The notes: generated by a model not told the origin, from the letters alone. Shown: positions 21,899 through 33,501, counted from the stretch's first letter. The stretch: DNA of 64,000 bases from Molossus alvarezi (GCA_037176705.1 CM073885.1:160570290-160634289), one strand, 5' to 3'. Translations and numbers: made by a program.

Positions 21899-21968
21899 TG
21901 ACCAGAAATGGTTAAATTTCTTGTGAGAAGTACAACAAATATGAAGTTAATCCTGCAAAGCAAATGCC
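21899..21968 (+). repeat. 70-bp repeat, copy 2
   Basis: This is the partner of 20465-20535, in the same orientation about 1.43 kb downstream: ACCAGAAATGGTTAAATTTCTTGTGAGAAGTACAACAAATATGAAGTTAATCCTGCAAAG. The MLT1-like LTR and two SINEs lie between the copies. Confidence 0.8.
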
Positions 21969-22256
21969 TATTGAATCATTACTTTCTCTGATTGCTTTGT
22001 GAATAAAATTTGTCAGCTTTCAGATTGGAAAATTATAATTCGGACATTTGGGGGCTAATAAAGAATTAGTCTTCATTTATCTATTTATTAATTTACTCAG
22101 CAAATATTTGTTAGACCCTTATTATGTATTATTTAATTTAGTTTATTTAATGAAAGGTAACTTAGTAATTTGTGGATTAGGGATTAGCTGGTCTGTTCAT
22201 GCTTTCATTCATCAATAAATTAACCTATTTCATGAATTTAATTAATTAATTGATTG

Positions 22257-22451
22257 TTTTTTCTTTATTGATTTTAAAGAGAGGGAGAGAGAGAGAAACA
22301 TTGATGAGAGAGAACATTGATTGGCTTCCTCCTGCATGCCCCCCACTGGGCATTTGGCCCACAGTCTGGACATGTGCCCTGGCCGGGAATTGAACCAGTG
22401 ACCTCTTGGTACATGGTTGACGCTCAACCACTGAGCCACACTTGGCCAGGC
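22257..22451 (-). mobile_element. VES SINE, GGTTGAGCG subfamily
   Basis: The minus strand reads GCCTGGCCAAGTGTGGCTCAGTGGTTGAGCGTC through GGAGGAAGCCAATCAATG to CTCTTTAAAATCAATAAAGAAAAAA. Flanking GAATTTAATTAATT and CTAATTTAGTTAATT suggest a TSD in AT-rich sequence. Confidence 0.88.
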
Positions 22452-22459
22452 TAATTTAG

Positions 22460-24560
22460 TTAATTTTTTAACAAGCAATGAAATAATTTAATTCATCCAT
22501 GAATTTCTAATGTTTTTATTCCAAGGCACTGCAAGATTCTAAAGTATCAGATTGATTAAGATTTTCTCAGGATAGTTTTAGCATCATTTATATCTTTTTG
22601 CATTATTATTTGAAAACAAGAGTCCATGTGTAGTATATTTACAGATTCTCTTAAAGTATTGTGTGAAGGTTATTTCTATTTGTCAGGTTCACTATGAAAG
22701 ACCTATGTAAATTAGCCATGATCTCTTGAAGGAGACCTTCATTCAAGGAGGTGCTTTTGACTAGCTGTATAGTTTTACATAGGTTGTTTATTTCTATATG
22801 GGCCTCCAGCTAATTTATGAACCCCTCTCCTTTCTGGCACTTCTTGTCCTGGACCATCTCTTCTCTGTCATCTGCTGAGCAGCCTCTCAATCCCTCTGCC
22901 ATGTTGTGTGTTCCTGTTTCCCTGTCTTATACCCTATTTATTCTCTCTCTCCCAGCCCTTCTTCACTTCCATCCTTGTCCCAAGAAAAAGTTACTTTTGG
23001 ATTTCTTTTATGTAATAATTTTTATATGCTTATTTCTGAATCCTATGGGAGGAGATTCTGATGGTCAGAAATTTGCACTTTTTTCCTGGACACATGACCT
23101 GCACAGTCCCACAGGACTAGAACTTAGAAGCACCTGCACTGGCTTAATGCTATGTTGTCGCCATCTTGAAATGCTTAATCACTTTTTCTGACAAGAGGCC
23201 ACACGTTTCCATTTTGCATGGGGCCCCACAAGCTATGAAGCCAGTCCTGCATTTTAGAGGGCGCTCAGTGGTCCAAGAGTTGTGCAATTCACTGGAAAAA
23301 AGGAACAGTCAGGATTGTTTATGACATCACTGGAGTGGGGGACTGGGAGTTTAGAGAAGGAGGGGGGATGGGATCCCCTTTCTGCAGTGCTCTCTTTTTC
23401 CTGGGAATTTCCTTAGCACACAGGGCCAGGGTTCAAGGGGGTGGTGGTAGTCTTCTTGTAAATCAATCAGGGATTATTTTGATCATAGTCTGTTTTAACC
23501 TACTTTTTGCCATAATCTAGAAAAGGAATCTATCGCTAAAGACAGATCAATTCTAAAAGTCCTGCCATGAAATTTATACATCTCTTTCATCTAAACAGAT
23601 AATCTAATATAAAAGATAGACAAGTTTATCCCAGAAAAGCCATGAGCAAAAAATTAGAAGTGGCAGTGAGGTAATTTTAATGGATGTTGGACATAAAATG
23701 TTATGGTTCAGAAAAGACATCCTGGGAGAGGAAACTTGGAAGAGGAGAATTATTTAAGAGGTGGTGTTCAGGCAGAGGTTTTCCCACGCAGAACTTTGGG
23801 AAAAACATTGAGATTCATAAGTGAGAAAGAAACAAAGGAAAACATGCAAGATAATTGGAGACTATCCTGGAAAAAATTTGTCTATGTTGATTTAAATAGA
23901 ATGGTCTTTATAATGATCTGTATGATAGAAACAGAGGCATAGTTGAGATTGCAAATTCATGCCTTTTGCATGTTTTCTTTAAAGTCTTGATTATTGCACT
24001 CAGCTTGAGGTACGGAGGACAGGAAATTCTGCAGTGAAGGAAACTCTTATCCATACACAGCATCCTGCAGAAGGAGGAAAAGCTCCATCAGAGAGCTTTA
24101 CCATGATGCATGTTGTTCATTTACTGTATAACCTCAGGAACATAGATTTTCTTAGACTGAACAATTATTCACACTTCTGTGATTTATATGTTTTTTAACA
24201 TTAATACTTGATTTGTAAAAGTAAACTTAAAAGTCATAATTTCTTAATTTATAAATCTTATTTTTGCTATATATGATGTCAATACATTTCTTAAAATCAC
24301 TTTAAAAGCCCTTTGATTAATCTTTGGTCCTACTTAAAATCTAAACTCCTTTAAATATTTTAAGTACATTTATATGCATGCAGTTTATATATTTATCTTT
24401 ATTTCCAAGTCTTTCAATTACCCCTCTAACACCAAAACTTACTTAATATGAATCTAATACATATATATAATGTATAAGTTATATATATCAACTTAAATAT
24501 AATGTTAAATTCTTCTAAATTTTTCAAGACTGTTTACAAACTGTTTTACTTTGTCAACTT
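22460..24560. other. Gene-free stretch with one old repeat-like patch
   Basis: No gene is seen. The patch 23150-23255 (CGCCATCTTGAAATGCTTAATCACTTTTTCTGACAAG, then GGGGCCCCACAAGCTATG) has the wording of an old interspersed repeat that I cannot name. The 124-codon frame at 22817-23191 shows no domain. 24200-24550 is very AT-rich. Confidence 0.4.
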
Positions 24561-24574
24561 AATAATCATGAGTC

Positions 24575-24768
24575 TCGTCCTAGCCAGGTGGCTCAGTTGA
24601 TTGCAGTGTCGCTTTATAAACCAAATGGTTTCGGATTTGAATCCCTGGCAGGCCAAGTATAGGAGGCAACCAATTGATGTTTCTGTCTCACATCAATGTT
24701 TCTCTCTCTCTCTAAAATCAATTTTAAAAAACTCCTTGGGTGAGAATTTAAAAAAAAAAAATCATGAT
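24575..24768 (+). mobile_element. VES SINE, internally shortened
   Basis: The head GTCCTAGCCAGGTGGCTCAG is diverged. Bases between the tRNA-like part and GGAGGCAACCAATTGATG are partly missing, and the tail is CTCCTTGGGTGAGAATTT plus A. The probable TSD is AATAATCATGAGT (24561-24573) and AATAATTATGAGT (24769-24781). Confidence 0.82.
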
Positions 24769-24881
24769 AATAATTATGAGTATAAATCAATTATCCATGC
24801 TAATTATTAATTTAGACAATACAAACATTTCAAATAAAAGGCACACATAATGTGCGTAACACAAAAAATATGAATACTATG

Positions 24882-25139
24882 GCCCTGGCTGGTTTGGCTC
24901 AGCGGTTAGAGCATTGGCCCACAGACTGAAAAGTCTCAGGTTCGGTTCTGGTCAAGGGCACATACCTCAGTTTTGGATCAGACCCCAGCCCTGGCCGGAG
25001 TCATGTGGGAGGTAACCAATTGATGTGTCTCTCTCACATTGATGTTTCTCTCTCTCTCTTCCTTCCTTCACCCCCCCCCCCTCAATTTATCTGAAGATAA
25101 ATGGAAAAATATCCTTGAGTGAAGATTTAAGGAAAAAAA
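24882..25139 (+). mobile_element. Full-length VES SINE
   Basis: It runs from GGCCCTGGCTGGTTTGGCTCAGCGGTTAGAGCA to AAAAATATCCTTGAGTGAAGATTT and an A-rich tail. The TSD is GAATACTATG at 24872-24881 and 25140-25149. A C run of 11 lies near 25071-25081. Confidence 0.93.
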
Positions 25140-25469
25140 GAATACTATGAACTGCATTTACTTAATCATCTTTGAACTTAGTTCTAAGCTGGCCAAGAGT
25201 TAAACATACCCACAAAGGAACCAATTACAGTATCCCACATAAATTTTATTTTTCTCTCTGAGTGTTTTTGGGAATACTGTTTCAAGTAAGTAGGATTTCC
25301 ATGGCAAGTGCAAGGGATCTTCAGTGAGATTGAGTTGCATATAAACTAGAGAGACTAGCCTGGGTGTAAAATGAAGAGCTGCAGACATCCAGTATAATTT
25401 TTTTCACCAATGGACTGTGTTACTGAGCCTTTAAACAATTATGTGACATAAAAATACCCATTTTGAAAT

Positions 25470-26209
25470 AAAATATTCAATAGCATTTAGTCTATTCACA
25501 GCATTGCCCAGCCATCCCCTTTATTTAGTTCTAAAATATTTCCATCACTCCAAAATAAAGCTCTGTGCCCACTAAGCAGTTACTCTTCATTACTCACTAC
25601 CCCTAATCCCAGATAACCACCAATCTGCTTTTTATTTTTATGGATTTACATTTTCTAGATATTTCATATGAATGGAAACATACAATAAGTAAACTTTCAT
25701 GTCTGGCTTCTTTCTCTCAACATAATTTTTTTAAGTTTCATCCATGTTATAGCATGTATCAATATTTTTTCTTTTTATGGCTGAATAATATTTCATTGTA
25801 CGGATATACCACATTCATCCATTAATGGACATTTGGGATTTCTATCTTTTGAATATTGTGAATAATGCTGCCGTGAATATGCCGGTGCATGAATTTGTGT
25901 GAACACCTGTTTTCAGTTCTTTGGAGTATATACCTAGGAATGGAATTTCTGGGTTATGTGGTAATTCTAACGTTCAGTTTTTTGAGGAACTAACAAATTG
26001 TTTTCCACAGTATCAGAACCATTTTACATTCTCACTAACAATGTCTGCACATCCCCACTGACACTTGTTATTTTCCATTAAAAAAAATAGCCATTCTAGT
26101 GGGTATGAAGTGGTATCTCATTGTGGTTTCTTGTTTTTTTTTTTTTTTTTTTTAATCCTCACCCGAGGATATTTTTCTCAAATATCTTCAGATAGAGTGG
26201 GAGGGAGGG

Positions 26210-26242
<33 letters not shown>

Positions 26243-26466
26243 AGAGAGAAACATCCATGTGAGAGGGACACATCAACTGGTTACCTCCTTCACAACCCCC
26301 ACCGTGGCTGGGGATGAACTGCAACCGAGGTACGTGCCCTTGGCCAGAATCGAACCCGTGACTCTTTGGTTCTCAGGCTGATGCTCTACCGCTGAACCAA
26401 ACTGGCCATGGCTCATTGTTGTTTTGATTTGCATTTTTCTAATGACTAATGGCATTTGAGACTTTT
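25470..26466 (-). mobile_element. Old L1 3' region (antisense), split by a SINE
   Basis: The plus strand carries reversed L1 3' text: CCCTAATCCCAGATAACCACCAATCTG, TTTTTATGGCTGAATAATATTTCATTGTA, CATTAATGGACATTTGGG, CTTTGGAGTATATACCTAGGAATGG, CATTCTAGTGGGTATGAAGTGGTATCTCATTG. A VES SINE (26134-26411) splits it near its 5' end. No intact ORF2 portion remains. Confidence 0.85.
26134..26411 (-). mobile_element. VES SINE nested in antisense L1
   Basis: The minus strand runs from GCCATGGCCAGTTTGGTTCAG to ATATTTGAGAAAAATATCCTCGGGTGAGGATT and a long A tail (T run 26134-26152). The TSD is CTCATTGTGGTTT (26117-26129) and CTCATTGTTGTTT (26412-26424). Confidence 0.92.
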
Positions 26467-26469
26467 TAA

Positions 26470-27480
26470 TTAATGTATTATGCCAACAGGAACTCCAAGT
26501 CAGTGTCCTAAGCCTAGGTCCCAGGAATTCATGCTTATTTTTTTTTCTAATTATTCTCAATTGTGCCCTCTGATTAGAGTAAATTATATCATGTGCCATT
26601 TCTTCCAAACACCAATTTTATTCCCCCCCTCGTTGTTCCACAACCTCATTGGGTTCAACTAATATGTCAAATGTTCGTTTCTGCTCTGAATTCTTTTTAC
26701 ATTCTTCTGTCTCATGGAGCTGCTACTTTAAACGGATATTTGGATGACATCCTTTAGATTCTGCTTGTGTCTCCTGTCTGTTTAGCAGCATGGTCAGTTT
26801 CTAAAGTCATTCTAATTATAATATTCTAAGTATACTATTAATGTAAACATATTGGAAACTAGGAAATTTTAGACTGTGAGAAAAGTATGTTTTGATAAAA
26901 TGAGATTACAATACTTTAAGAACTAATAACCATTCATTTCAGAAAATTTTCTTTTTAATCATATGACCAAAATTTAGACTATGCTGCTCAAGCAATGGCA
27001 ATTTACCTAAATTGCCTGGGTGGTAATTGATGCCTGGGAGGAAGTAGGCCCACTGGCGCCTGCCTTGTATACGTCCTTTTTCAGGCCCACCTTTAGTCCA
27101 CAGTCATATCTAATTAGGAGCATCCTGTGAGGGGAGGGATGTTGATGAGAACAGGCACATAGCCAGTTGGTGCAGAAGAAAAATCTGGATAATAAATGAG
27201 GACTTAAAATGTGATGGCCAAGAGATGGAGTGAGGTACAAACAGCTCACATAGGGGCAGATTGGAAACAAATTCAGAGGCTGTTAATCCTGTCCTCAGGG
27301 GTACATTTTATGCCCAAGAGCTGTGCTGAGATACACAGAGATGTATAAGACACCTAAAGCTATAAAACAATGCATGTCAAATGCCATAGTCTGTTTCCAC
27401 GAAGGCTTGTTCCTGTGATAACTATGACTCCAAATAAGAAACCAAAAAGCAGAAGTGGTAGGGAAGAAGATGCTCTTTCA
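26470..27480. other. Gene-free stretch, no recognised feature
   Basis: No repeat or exon could be named here. Confidence 0.4.
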
Positions 27481-27499
27481 CATCTAAATGTCAAGATCG

Positions 27500-27882
27500 C
27501 CTCTTACCCTTTGAGATGACATGGAGGGACCTGGAGAGTATTATGCTGAGCAAAATAAGCCAGTCAGAGAAAGACAAGTACCATATGATCTCACTTATTT
27601 ATGGAATATCATGAACAAAATAAGCTAACGATCAAAATAGATCCAGAGACATGGAAGTAGGAAACAGATGGACAAACCTCAGAGGGACGGGGGTGGGGGG
27701 TGAGAAGAGATTAAACCAAAGAACTTATATGCATATATGCATAACCTATGAACACAGACAATAGTTTGGGGAAAGTAGGAGGGGGCTGGGAATGAGAAGG
27801 AGGGGGTCAATGGGGGGGAAAGGGAGAGACATGTGTAATACTATCAACAATAAAGAATAAATAAATAAATAAATAAATAAAT
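27500..27882 (+). mobile_element. 5'-truncated L1, 3' UTR and poly-A
   Basis: The insertion starts CTTACCCTTTGAGATGACATGG within the end of ORF2/3' UTR and ends CATGTGTAATACTATCAACAATAAAGAATAAATAAATAAA. The TSD is TAAATGTCAAGATCGC (about 27485-27500) and TAAATGTCAAGATTGC (27883-27898). Its 3' UTR contains many G runs between 27688 and 27830. It shares its 3' end with 46502-47187 and the HAL1-like element. Confidence 0.93.
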
Positions 27883-27898
27883 AAATGTCAAGATTGCT

Positions 27899-28961
27899 AA
27901 CTCTTGGATAATTGTATGGTACAATGGAAAATTCTCAACTGCCATTCAAATATAAGACAGCATTGTTTTATTGTTCCTCTAATGCATTGTATGTTAGAAA
28001 CAGAATAGAGGGGAGGGGATCTCAGTCAATTCATACTACAAGAAGGGTCTTGTGTAAACCTACGGCCAGTCAGGGGCTGGCAGTGGCCAGCAGTAGCCAG
28101 CAGTGACCAGCCCTCAGAAAACTAAGTAAAATCATCACCGTAACAGGAGATGGCTTTTCTCTTCTCTTCTGCTTTGGCAGTTTCAAAACACCACTGTTTT
28201 AAAAGAATCCCAAGTGTACTTCAGGGGGACCCAGAGTCCCAGCCTCCCTTTCGCCCTAATGAGGGAGGAGCATATGCTTGGCTTTGATGTACAGCTGTAG
28301 ATTTTCTAATGAGTAGTCAAGAGATCAGATTCCATTAGGACATCTCCTTTTAAGCCTTGATTATTCAGCAGCCCTGTTGAAATTAGCTGTTCATTTATCC
28401 ATGAGCAGCTGCATGCAGGGTTGGACGATTTTGCTTGTAGTATCAAACTGAGTAGGTCTGGGCTAAAGCACTGCTGAATATTTATTTAACTCAATCATTT
28501 CTCTATGTCAATTTTTTTTCTTACTCTAAGCAATAGCACTAGATTCTAAAACCACTCAAATTTCACCATAAAAATGACCAAGAAATGTGATTTGGATTGT
28601 AAACCACAGATCAGTTCTAATACGAAGCAAATTCTTTCTGCTCTTATGCCTGTTTCTCTTCCACGCGACATTAATGCCTATTTTGGCACGTCATGTCACA
28701 GCTGCAAAGCACGGCTGGTCCCTCCTATTTTCCTGTTCCTATAAGCTCCCTGCAGAGCTGCCAGAAGAATCACATTCATGACTGTCAAGCCCTGGCTGGA
28801 GCAATTACAGATTTGGGGCCAGCTCTGTTCACTCTCCTGGGAAGGTGTGGAGGGGCTAGATGAGGCTTTGCCAGAGGTCAAAGAAGAAGGAATGAAAGAT
28901 GACCCTGAGACAGGGCAGAGATTTAGTGCCAAGTTGAAAAATTGGCAGGGCCTCAAGGGAT

Positions 28962-29013
<52 letters not shown>

Positions 29014-29567
29014 AAATGACATTCTAATCAATAGAATTATTGCCATGCATTTCGGTCAATGGGCCACCAGGAGTACAAGTGTTTCTTCCTCTAAAATCTT
29101 AGTGATCAAGATAAATAAACTCTGTTATGTGTGTGTTTTGGTTTATAAGACCCCTGTATTATTGATTTAACAGTTCCACTGCCTACATTCCCCCTGCATT
29201 TGTCAGCTGCTTGAGTTATTTTACCACATTTGTCGTAAGTGCAGCTTGTGGTGCCCAAATATGGAAAGCTACTCAGGGACCATCAAGCTTCTTGGGAACT
29301 GATTCCCAAGTTCTTTTTACTTTGAAATAAAGTGGGCTAAACAAAACTGTGGCCCCGTGGGAACTGGCTCTACCATTTCTCCTCCAGCCTTTTCAACCAA
29401 TGTTGGAATACTTTCCACACTTCTCAAATCTTCTGAAGAATTTCATGGTTTTGTTTATTGTTCTCATCACTATTAGATTATTTACATTGTTAACAGGTCT
29501 TTTTAAAGCTTCCAGTGGTTTTTAAATGGTCCTCCATATGTTTTCTGAGTTGGGCACCAACTGTACC
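27899..29567. other. Gene-free stretch
   Basis: No repeat family or exon was recognised apart from the dinucleotide tract at 28963-29014. CAGTGGCCAGCAGTAGCCAGCAGTGACCAG at 28080-28110 is a short degenerate tandem repeat of a 10-base unit. Confidence 0.45.
28963..29014 (+). repeat. (TC)n(AC)n microsatellite
   Basis: About 14 TC units are followed by about 12 AC units. It is a compound dinucleotide tract, likely length-variable. Confidence 0.95.
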
Positions 29568-29584
29568 TGCTTCTACATTGTTTT

Positions 29585-29809
29585 TGTTTTTGTTTTGAAT
29601 ATGTTTTTATTTATTTATTTTTTAGAGAGAGAGAAAGGGAGAGATGGAAACACTGATATAAAAGAGAAACATTGACTGGCTGCATCCTGCACCCGCCCTC
29701 CAATGGGGATCGAGCCCATTACCCCGGGCATGCGCCCTGACTGAGAATCGAACCAGGACCTCACAGTCCATGGGACCACACTCAATCCACTGAGCCATAC
29801 CAGCCGGGT
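29585..29809 (-). mobile_element. VES SINE, GATTGAG subfamily
   Basis: The minus strand starts ACCCGGCTGGTATGGCTCAGTGGATTGAGTG and ends TCTCTCTAAAAAATAAATAAATAAAAACATATTC. The TSD is TGCTTCTACATTGTTTT (29568-29584) and TGCTTCTATATTGTTTT (29811-29827), one mismatch. Confidence 0.92.
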
Positions 29810-29962
29810 ATGCTTCTATATTGTTTTATGTTTGCTAGGAACCATTTGGGGGCATAGACCATAGAAGTTGATGACACAGACAACTGACATTTTACAATTC
29901 TCTATTATTCAGAAGTATGCCCTGTAATTGATGTTGGCAAGTTCATTAAAATGTGGGGTCCT

Positions 29963-30230
29963 AAAAAAAAAAAAAAAAAAAAAGCCCTGGCCGGTTTGGC
30001 TCAGCGGTTAGAGCACCGGCCTGCGGTCCAGAGAGACCCGGGTTCGGTTTCCGCTAAAGGCATGTACTTCAGTTGCATTTTGTCCCCGGCCCTGATTGGG
30101 TCATGTGGGTGGCAGCCAGTCGATGTGTCCCTTTCACATTGATGTTTCTCTCTCTCTTCCTCTCTCTCCCTCCCACTCTGTCTGAATAAAAAATGGAAAA
30201 ATGTCCTCAGTGAGGATGAAAAAAAAAAAA
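29963..30230 (+). mobile_element. Full-length VES SINE with poly-A on both sides
   Basis: A run of 21 A (29963-29983) precedes the head GCCCTGGCCGGTTTGGCTCAGCGGTTAGAGCACC. The 3' end is AAAAATGTCCTCAGTGAGGATG plus 12 A. The TSD GTGGGGTCCT lies outside both A runs (29953-29962 and 30231-30240). The internal sequence is close to the copies at 59415 and 62051, suggesting relative youth. Confidence 0.93.
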
Positions 30231-30718
30231 GTGGGGTCCTCAGCATTGTTTAGTGTTCATGTTGAGAAAGATGAGTTTGACATTTTTTGTTAAATAAAAG
30301 GAAAATTAAGGAAAATGGACAGTTTTATATGCGTTTAAAATGCAAAGTCCAGCTGTGAGATATTTAGCTTGAAGCCTGACCTCATCCTTCTCCACACATA
30401 TTTGTGTGCATTGGTGCCTATCTCCGTATCTCTATGCTACTTACTCTCCTTGGAATGTTTGTGCCTTTTCTGTAGTAGATGTCCTTTTAACAGATCTCCA
30501 CTTAGTCACCTCCTGATTAACTGTCACTCTAAATCCTCCCTGTGAGGTATGCAGGGTGAGTCCCAAGATATGCTAGATCCTTGCAGCTGATGACTATTCC
30601 TACATACTCTTGCTTTTATTGAGTTGTTTGATTACTGAAAATAAAACGTGCTTGCTTCAAACTTGTTTATGCCAGTTGTTATTGTAATATAATTAAACAT
30701 TAAAAGAGGCAACAATAT

Positions 30719-30900
30719 ATGAGTGCCAAAAGAAAGAAAGTTGTCACTATTAAAATAAAATCAATTGCTTGGAAAAGAATGAAGATGGGCTGCCTAAGAC
30801 AAATGCTATTGAATTAGGTGTGAGCAAGAGAATTATATAAGACAAATTATGTGCTAAAAATCAAGAAGGAGTCTCTATTGAGATTGCTTTACAATTCTCT
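30719..30900 (+). pseudogene. Degraded CENP-B/pogo-type DNA-binding domain relic
   Basis: From the ATG at 30719 the frame reads MSAKRKKVVTIKIKSIAWKR then MKMGCLRQ. After a one-base frame change it reads AIELGVSKRII. This order (basic start, K-rich VVT, a W/L-KR helix, G-LR, then ELGVSKRII) resembles the N-terminal helix-turn-helix of CENP-B, Jerky and Tigger/pogo transposases. Stops and the frameshift exclude function. It is most likely part of an old Tigger-like transposon. I could not find inverted ends. This rests on pattern resemblance only. Confidence 0.5.
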
Positions 30901-31204
30901 CCACATTTTGGCTCCCATTTAAAAAACAAACTGGAAATTGTGCAGTTAATGCATAATGAGTGTGATCTGTGCAGCAAAGAAAACAAGAGAACTCCAAGGA
31001 GAAGGCTTATGCTTGAAACAAAACCTTCACCCTACAATCAAGCAAATTGGTGAACAAATGCCCAATATATGTTACTGTTTAAATTAAGTGTTCAAGGCAT
31101 CCATTATTTTTATAGAATGTACCACTCTGTTTAACTGCCCAACTATCTGAACCAATAGCTGATAAAAGGATTTCTAGTGTACAGATCCTTCAACATATTT
31201 ATTA

Positions 31205-31460
31205 GGTGCAGTCTCCCTTAGGAAGCTTTCTCTGACTCTCCAGTCTGGGTTAAGAATCCCTCATCCAGGCTTCTAGATGTTATTCCATGGCAGAATTTTA
31301 TGTGGCCATAATTGTTTACTTTGTTGTCTATCTCCTCCACTGGGCTGCAACCTTGCTGAGGGCAGTGAACTCTATTAATCTCCATATTCTTGGGTCTTAA
31401 AATAGTGCCTGGGCCAGTGTGGATGTACAAATGCTTGTTGAATGAATGTTGAAAGACAGA
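31205..31460 (+). mobile_element. L2 LINE 3' end (sense)
   Basis: AGGAAGCTTTCTCTGACTCTCCAGTCTGGGTTA, TTTACTTTGTTGTCTATCTCCTCCACTGGGCTGCAA, GAGGGCAGTGAACTC, AATAGTGCCTGGGCC and CTTGTTGAATGAATG follow the L2 3' order. Confidence 0.85.
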
Positions 31461-31469
31461 CTTCATTAA

Positions 31470-32390
31470 AATGTTGATGGAATAACCAAGATTAAAAATA
31501 CTAGGTGTATATTTTTATGGAAAGACCATGGAAAAACATTGTTGATATGGGGGTTGGTTCTCTGGTATTTAAGATATGTAATGAGCTTCAAGGGAAACTA
31601 GCTGGGGGTCACGGAGCAACTTGAATATATTACTGTTAGTTTGCATTGTTTTGACAAACCTTCTAACTGCCAGATATTTTTGTAGATCTTTTCCATTCTG
31701 CAGAATTTTCCCTCCCCTGTTTTTGTGCTCTCCATGTGCTGTGTTCTGGTTCCAACAGCTAATGAGCAAGCTGTGGAACAGGGCTGCTGCCACCCCGCAT
31801 CGGCTGGGAAAGCTTCACAGAACCTGAATCCTTCCGTCTCAAATCCTGTTTATTCTTCTTACTCTTTTCCCCAACCTCAAGTGGCATATGCTTCTAGTCT
31901 GAGAATCTAGGAGAGTTCTCAAGGCCATGTATCCTGTTTCCTTGAATAGATTTCCAGTCTAACTAATTAAGTGTTAGCTTCCTTTTTGTCCTTTACATTC
32001 TTTAAATCCCTGGTCTTAACTCTTTAATCAAATGTCTTGCTTTAATTTTCCCTTGCCCCGTGGCATTTGGCATGTGTCTAGCCACAAAAGGTTCCATTTT
32101 GTATACATTTTAAAAAGTGGCCACAAGAGGATATATTTCATCCAAAGTGAACATGATAGTTTGGGCACTTAAGAGCTTCGAACCAAATAGTCTGCAGTGG
32201 GAGTCAGTCACAGAGCACAAATGACACAGGCACGGTTGCCCAGAAAAATTTTAAATGAATTCAGTTAATATAAGCAGCAGTGTAATATGTCTTTTGTCAG
32301 CATATAAATTTGGAGCTGGATCTGATTCTTCTTATTTGCTCCAGACATGCCCTTCCTGCAGTCCCTGAAAGAAATGCCAAATGAAAACAA
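31470..32390. other. Gene-free stretch, no recognised feature
   Basis: No repeat or exon could be named. Short frames at 31569-31910 show no domain. Confidence 0.4.
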
Positions 32391-32590
32391 ACAAACAAAA
32401 AGAACCTAAGAAATAAAATTCTCTTTATTGCAAATGACATGATTATTTACATTAAAAATCCCAAAATATTCTCAAAATAAACTACTAGAAGTAGCATGAG
32501 AGTTTATCAAGTTTATAAGATACAAGGTCTATATAAAAATCAATTTTTATATACTACAATAAATAATTGGGCATTAAAATCTTTAAATTT

Positions 32591-32695
32591 GCCCTGGCCA
32601 GTTTGGCTCAGCAGTTGGAGTGTCGGCCTATGGACCAGAGAGTCCCGAGTTTGGTTCCTGCTGGGGGCATATAAAAAAAAACAAAAAACAAAAAA
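32591..32695 (+). mobile_element. Head-only VES SINE in L1
   Basis: The tRNA-related head GCCCTGGCCAGTTTGGCTCAG ends at CTGGGGGCATAT and is followed by an A-rich tail with C interruptions. The TSD is perfect, CTTTAAATTT, at 32581-32590 and 32696-32705. Confidence 0.92.
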
Positions 32696-33015
32696 CTTTA
32701 AATTTATCCTTTATGATAGCATAAAAACCATGAAATATGTAGGGATAACTGTACAAAAATATTTGCAAGGTTTGACTAAACAGAAAGATATAGCATGCTT
32801 ATGGTTTAGAAGACTAAATATTAAGATGTCAGTTCTCCCCAAACTTATCTATAGATTTAATACAATCTCAGTTAAAATCCCAACAATTCTTTTGAAAAAA
32901 AAAAAAATGACATGTTGATTCTAAAGTGTGTTTGGAGAAGCAAAGGATCTAGCATAATCAAAATAATTTTGAAGAACAAAGTTGAATGACCCACAGTGCC
33001 TGATTGTAAGACCTA

Positions 33016-33501
33016 TAGTTATTTCCCTTATATAGTTTCACTTTCTGTGGTTTCAGTTACCCTTGGTCACCTGCAGTCCAAAAATATTAAATGGAAATTT
33101 CCAGAAATAAACAAGTCATGGTATCGAGATGAAATCTCATAAAGTCCTGCTCTGTCCCACCTGGGATGTGAATCACCCCTTTGTCTAGCATCTCTACACT
33201 GTTGATGCTCCCCACACATTAGTCACTTAGTAGTGGTCTTGGTTATCAGATCTACTGCCACTGTATCAAAATATTTGTGTTTGAGTCACACTTATATTAC
33301 TTAATGATGGCTCCAAATCACCAGAGTAATGATGCTGGCTATTCAGATAAGCTGAAAAGGAGACATAAAGTAATTCCTTTAAGTGAAAAGATATATAGGT
33401 ATAGGAAAGCACATAGTATATATACAGTTGGTATTATCCAAGGTTTCAGGCATCCACTGTGGCTCTTAGAATATATTCTCTATAGGTAATGGGGGACAAC
33501 A
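33016..33501 (+). mobile_element. Tigger1-like (pogo) transposon, internally deleted, in L1
   Basis: The left part TTATAGTTTCACTTTCTGTGGTTTCAGTTACCC and right part CCAAGGTTTCAGGCATCCACTGTGGCTC with GTAATGGGGGACAAC match Tigger1-type ends. Flanking TA dinucleotides at 33014-33015 and 33502-33503 are the target duplication, and L1 sequence resumes immediately after. Within it, from 33310, the frame MAPNHQSNDAGYSDKLKRR then VIPLSEKI matches the N-terminus of the pogo-type transposase. The middle is lost, leaving about 0.49 kb. Confidence 0.88.

Noticed and set aside
22817..23191. 124-codon ORF
   Set aside because: No start context, no splice sites, no family resemblance, and it overlaps a repeat-like patch.
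28778..29170. 130-codon ORF with SLSLSLSHTHTHTH
   Set aside because: It depends on the TC/AC microsatellite; no domain on either side.
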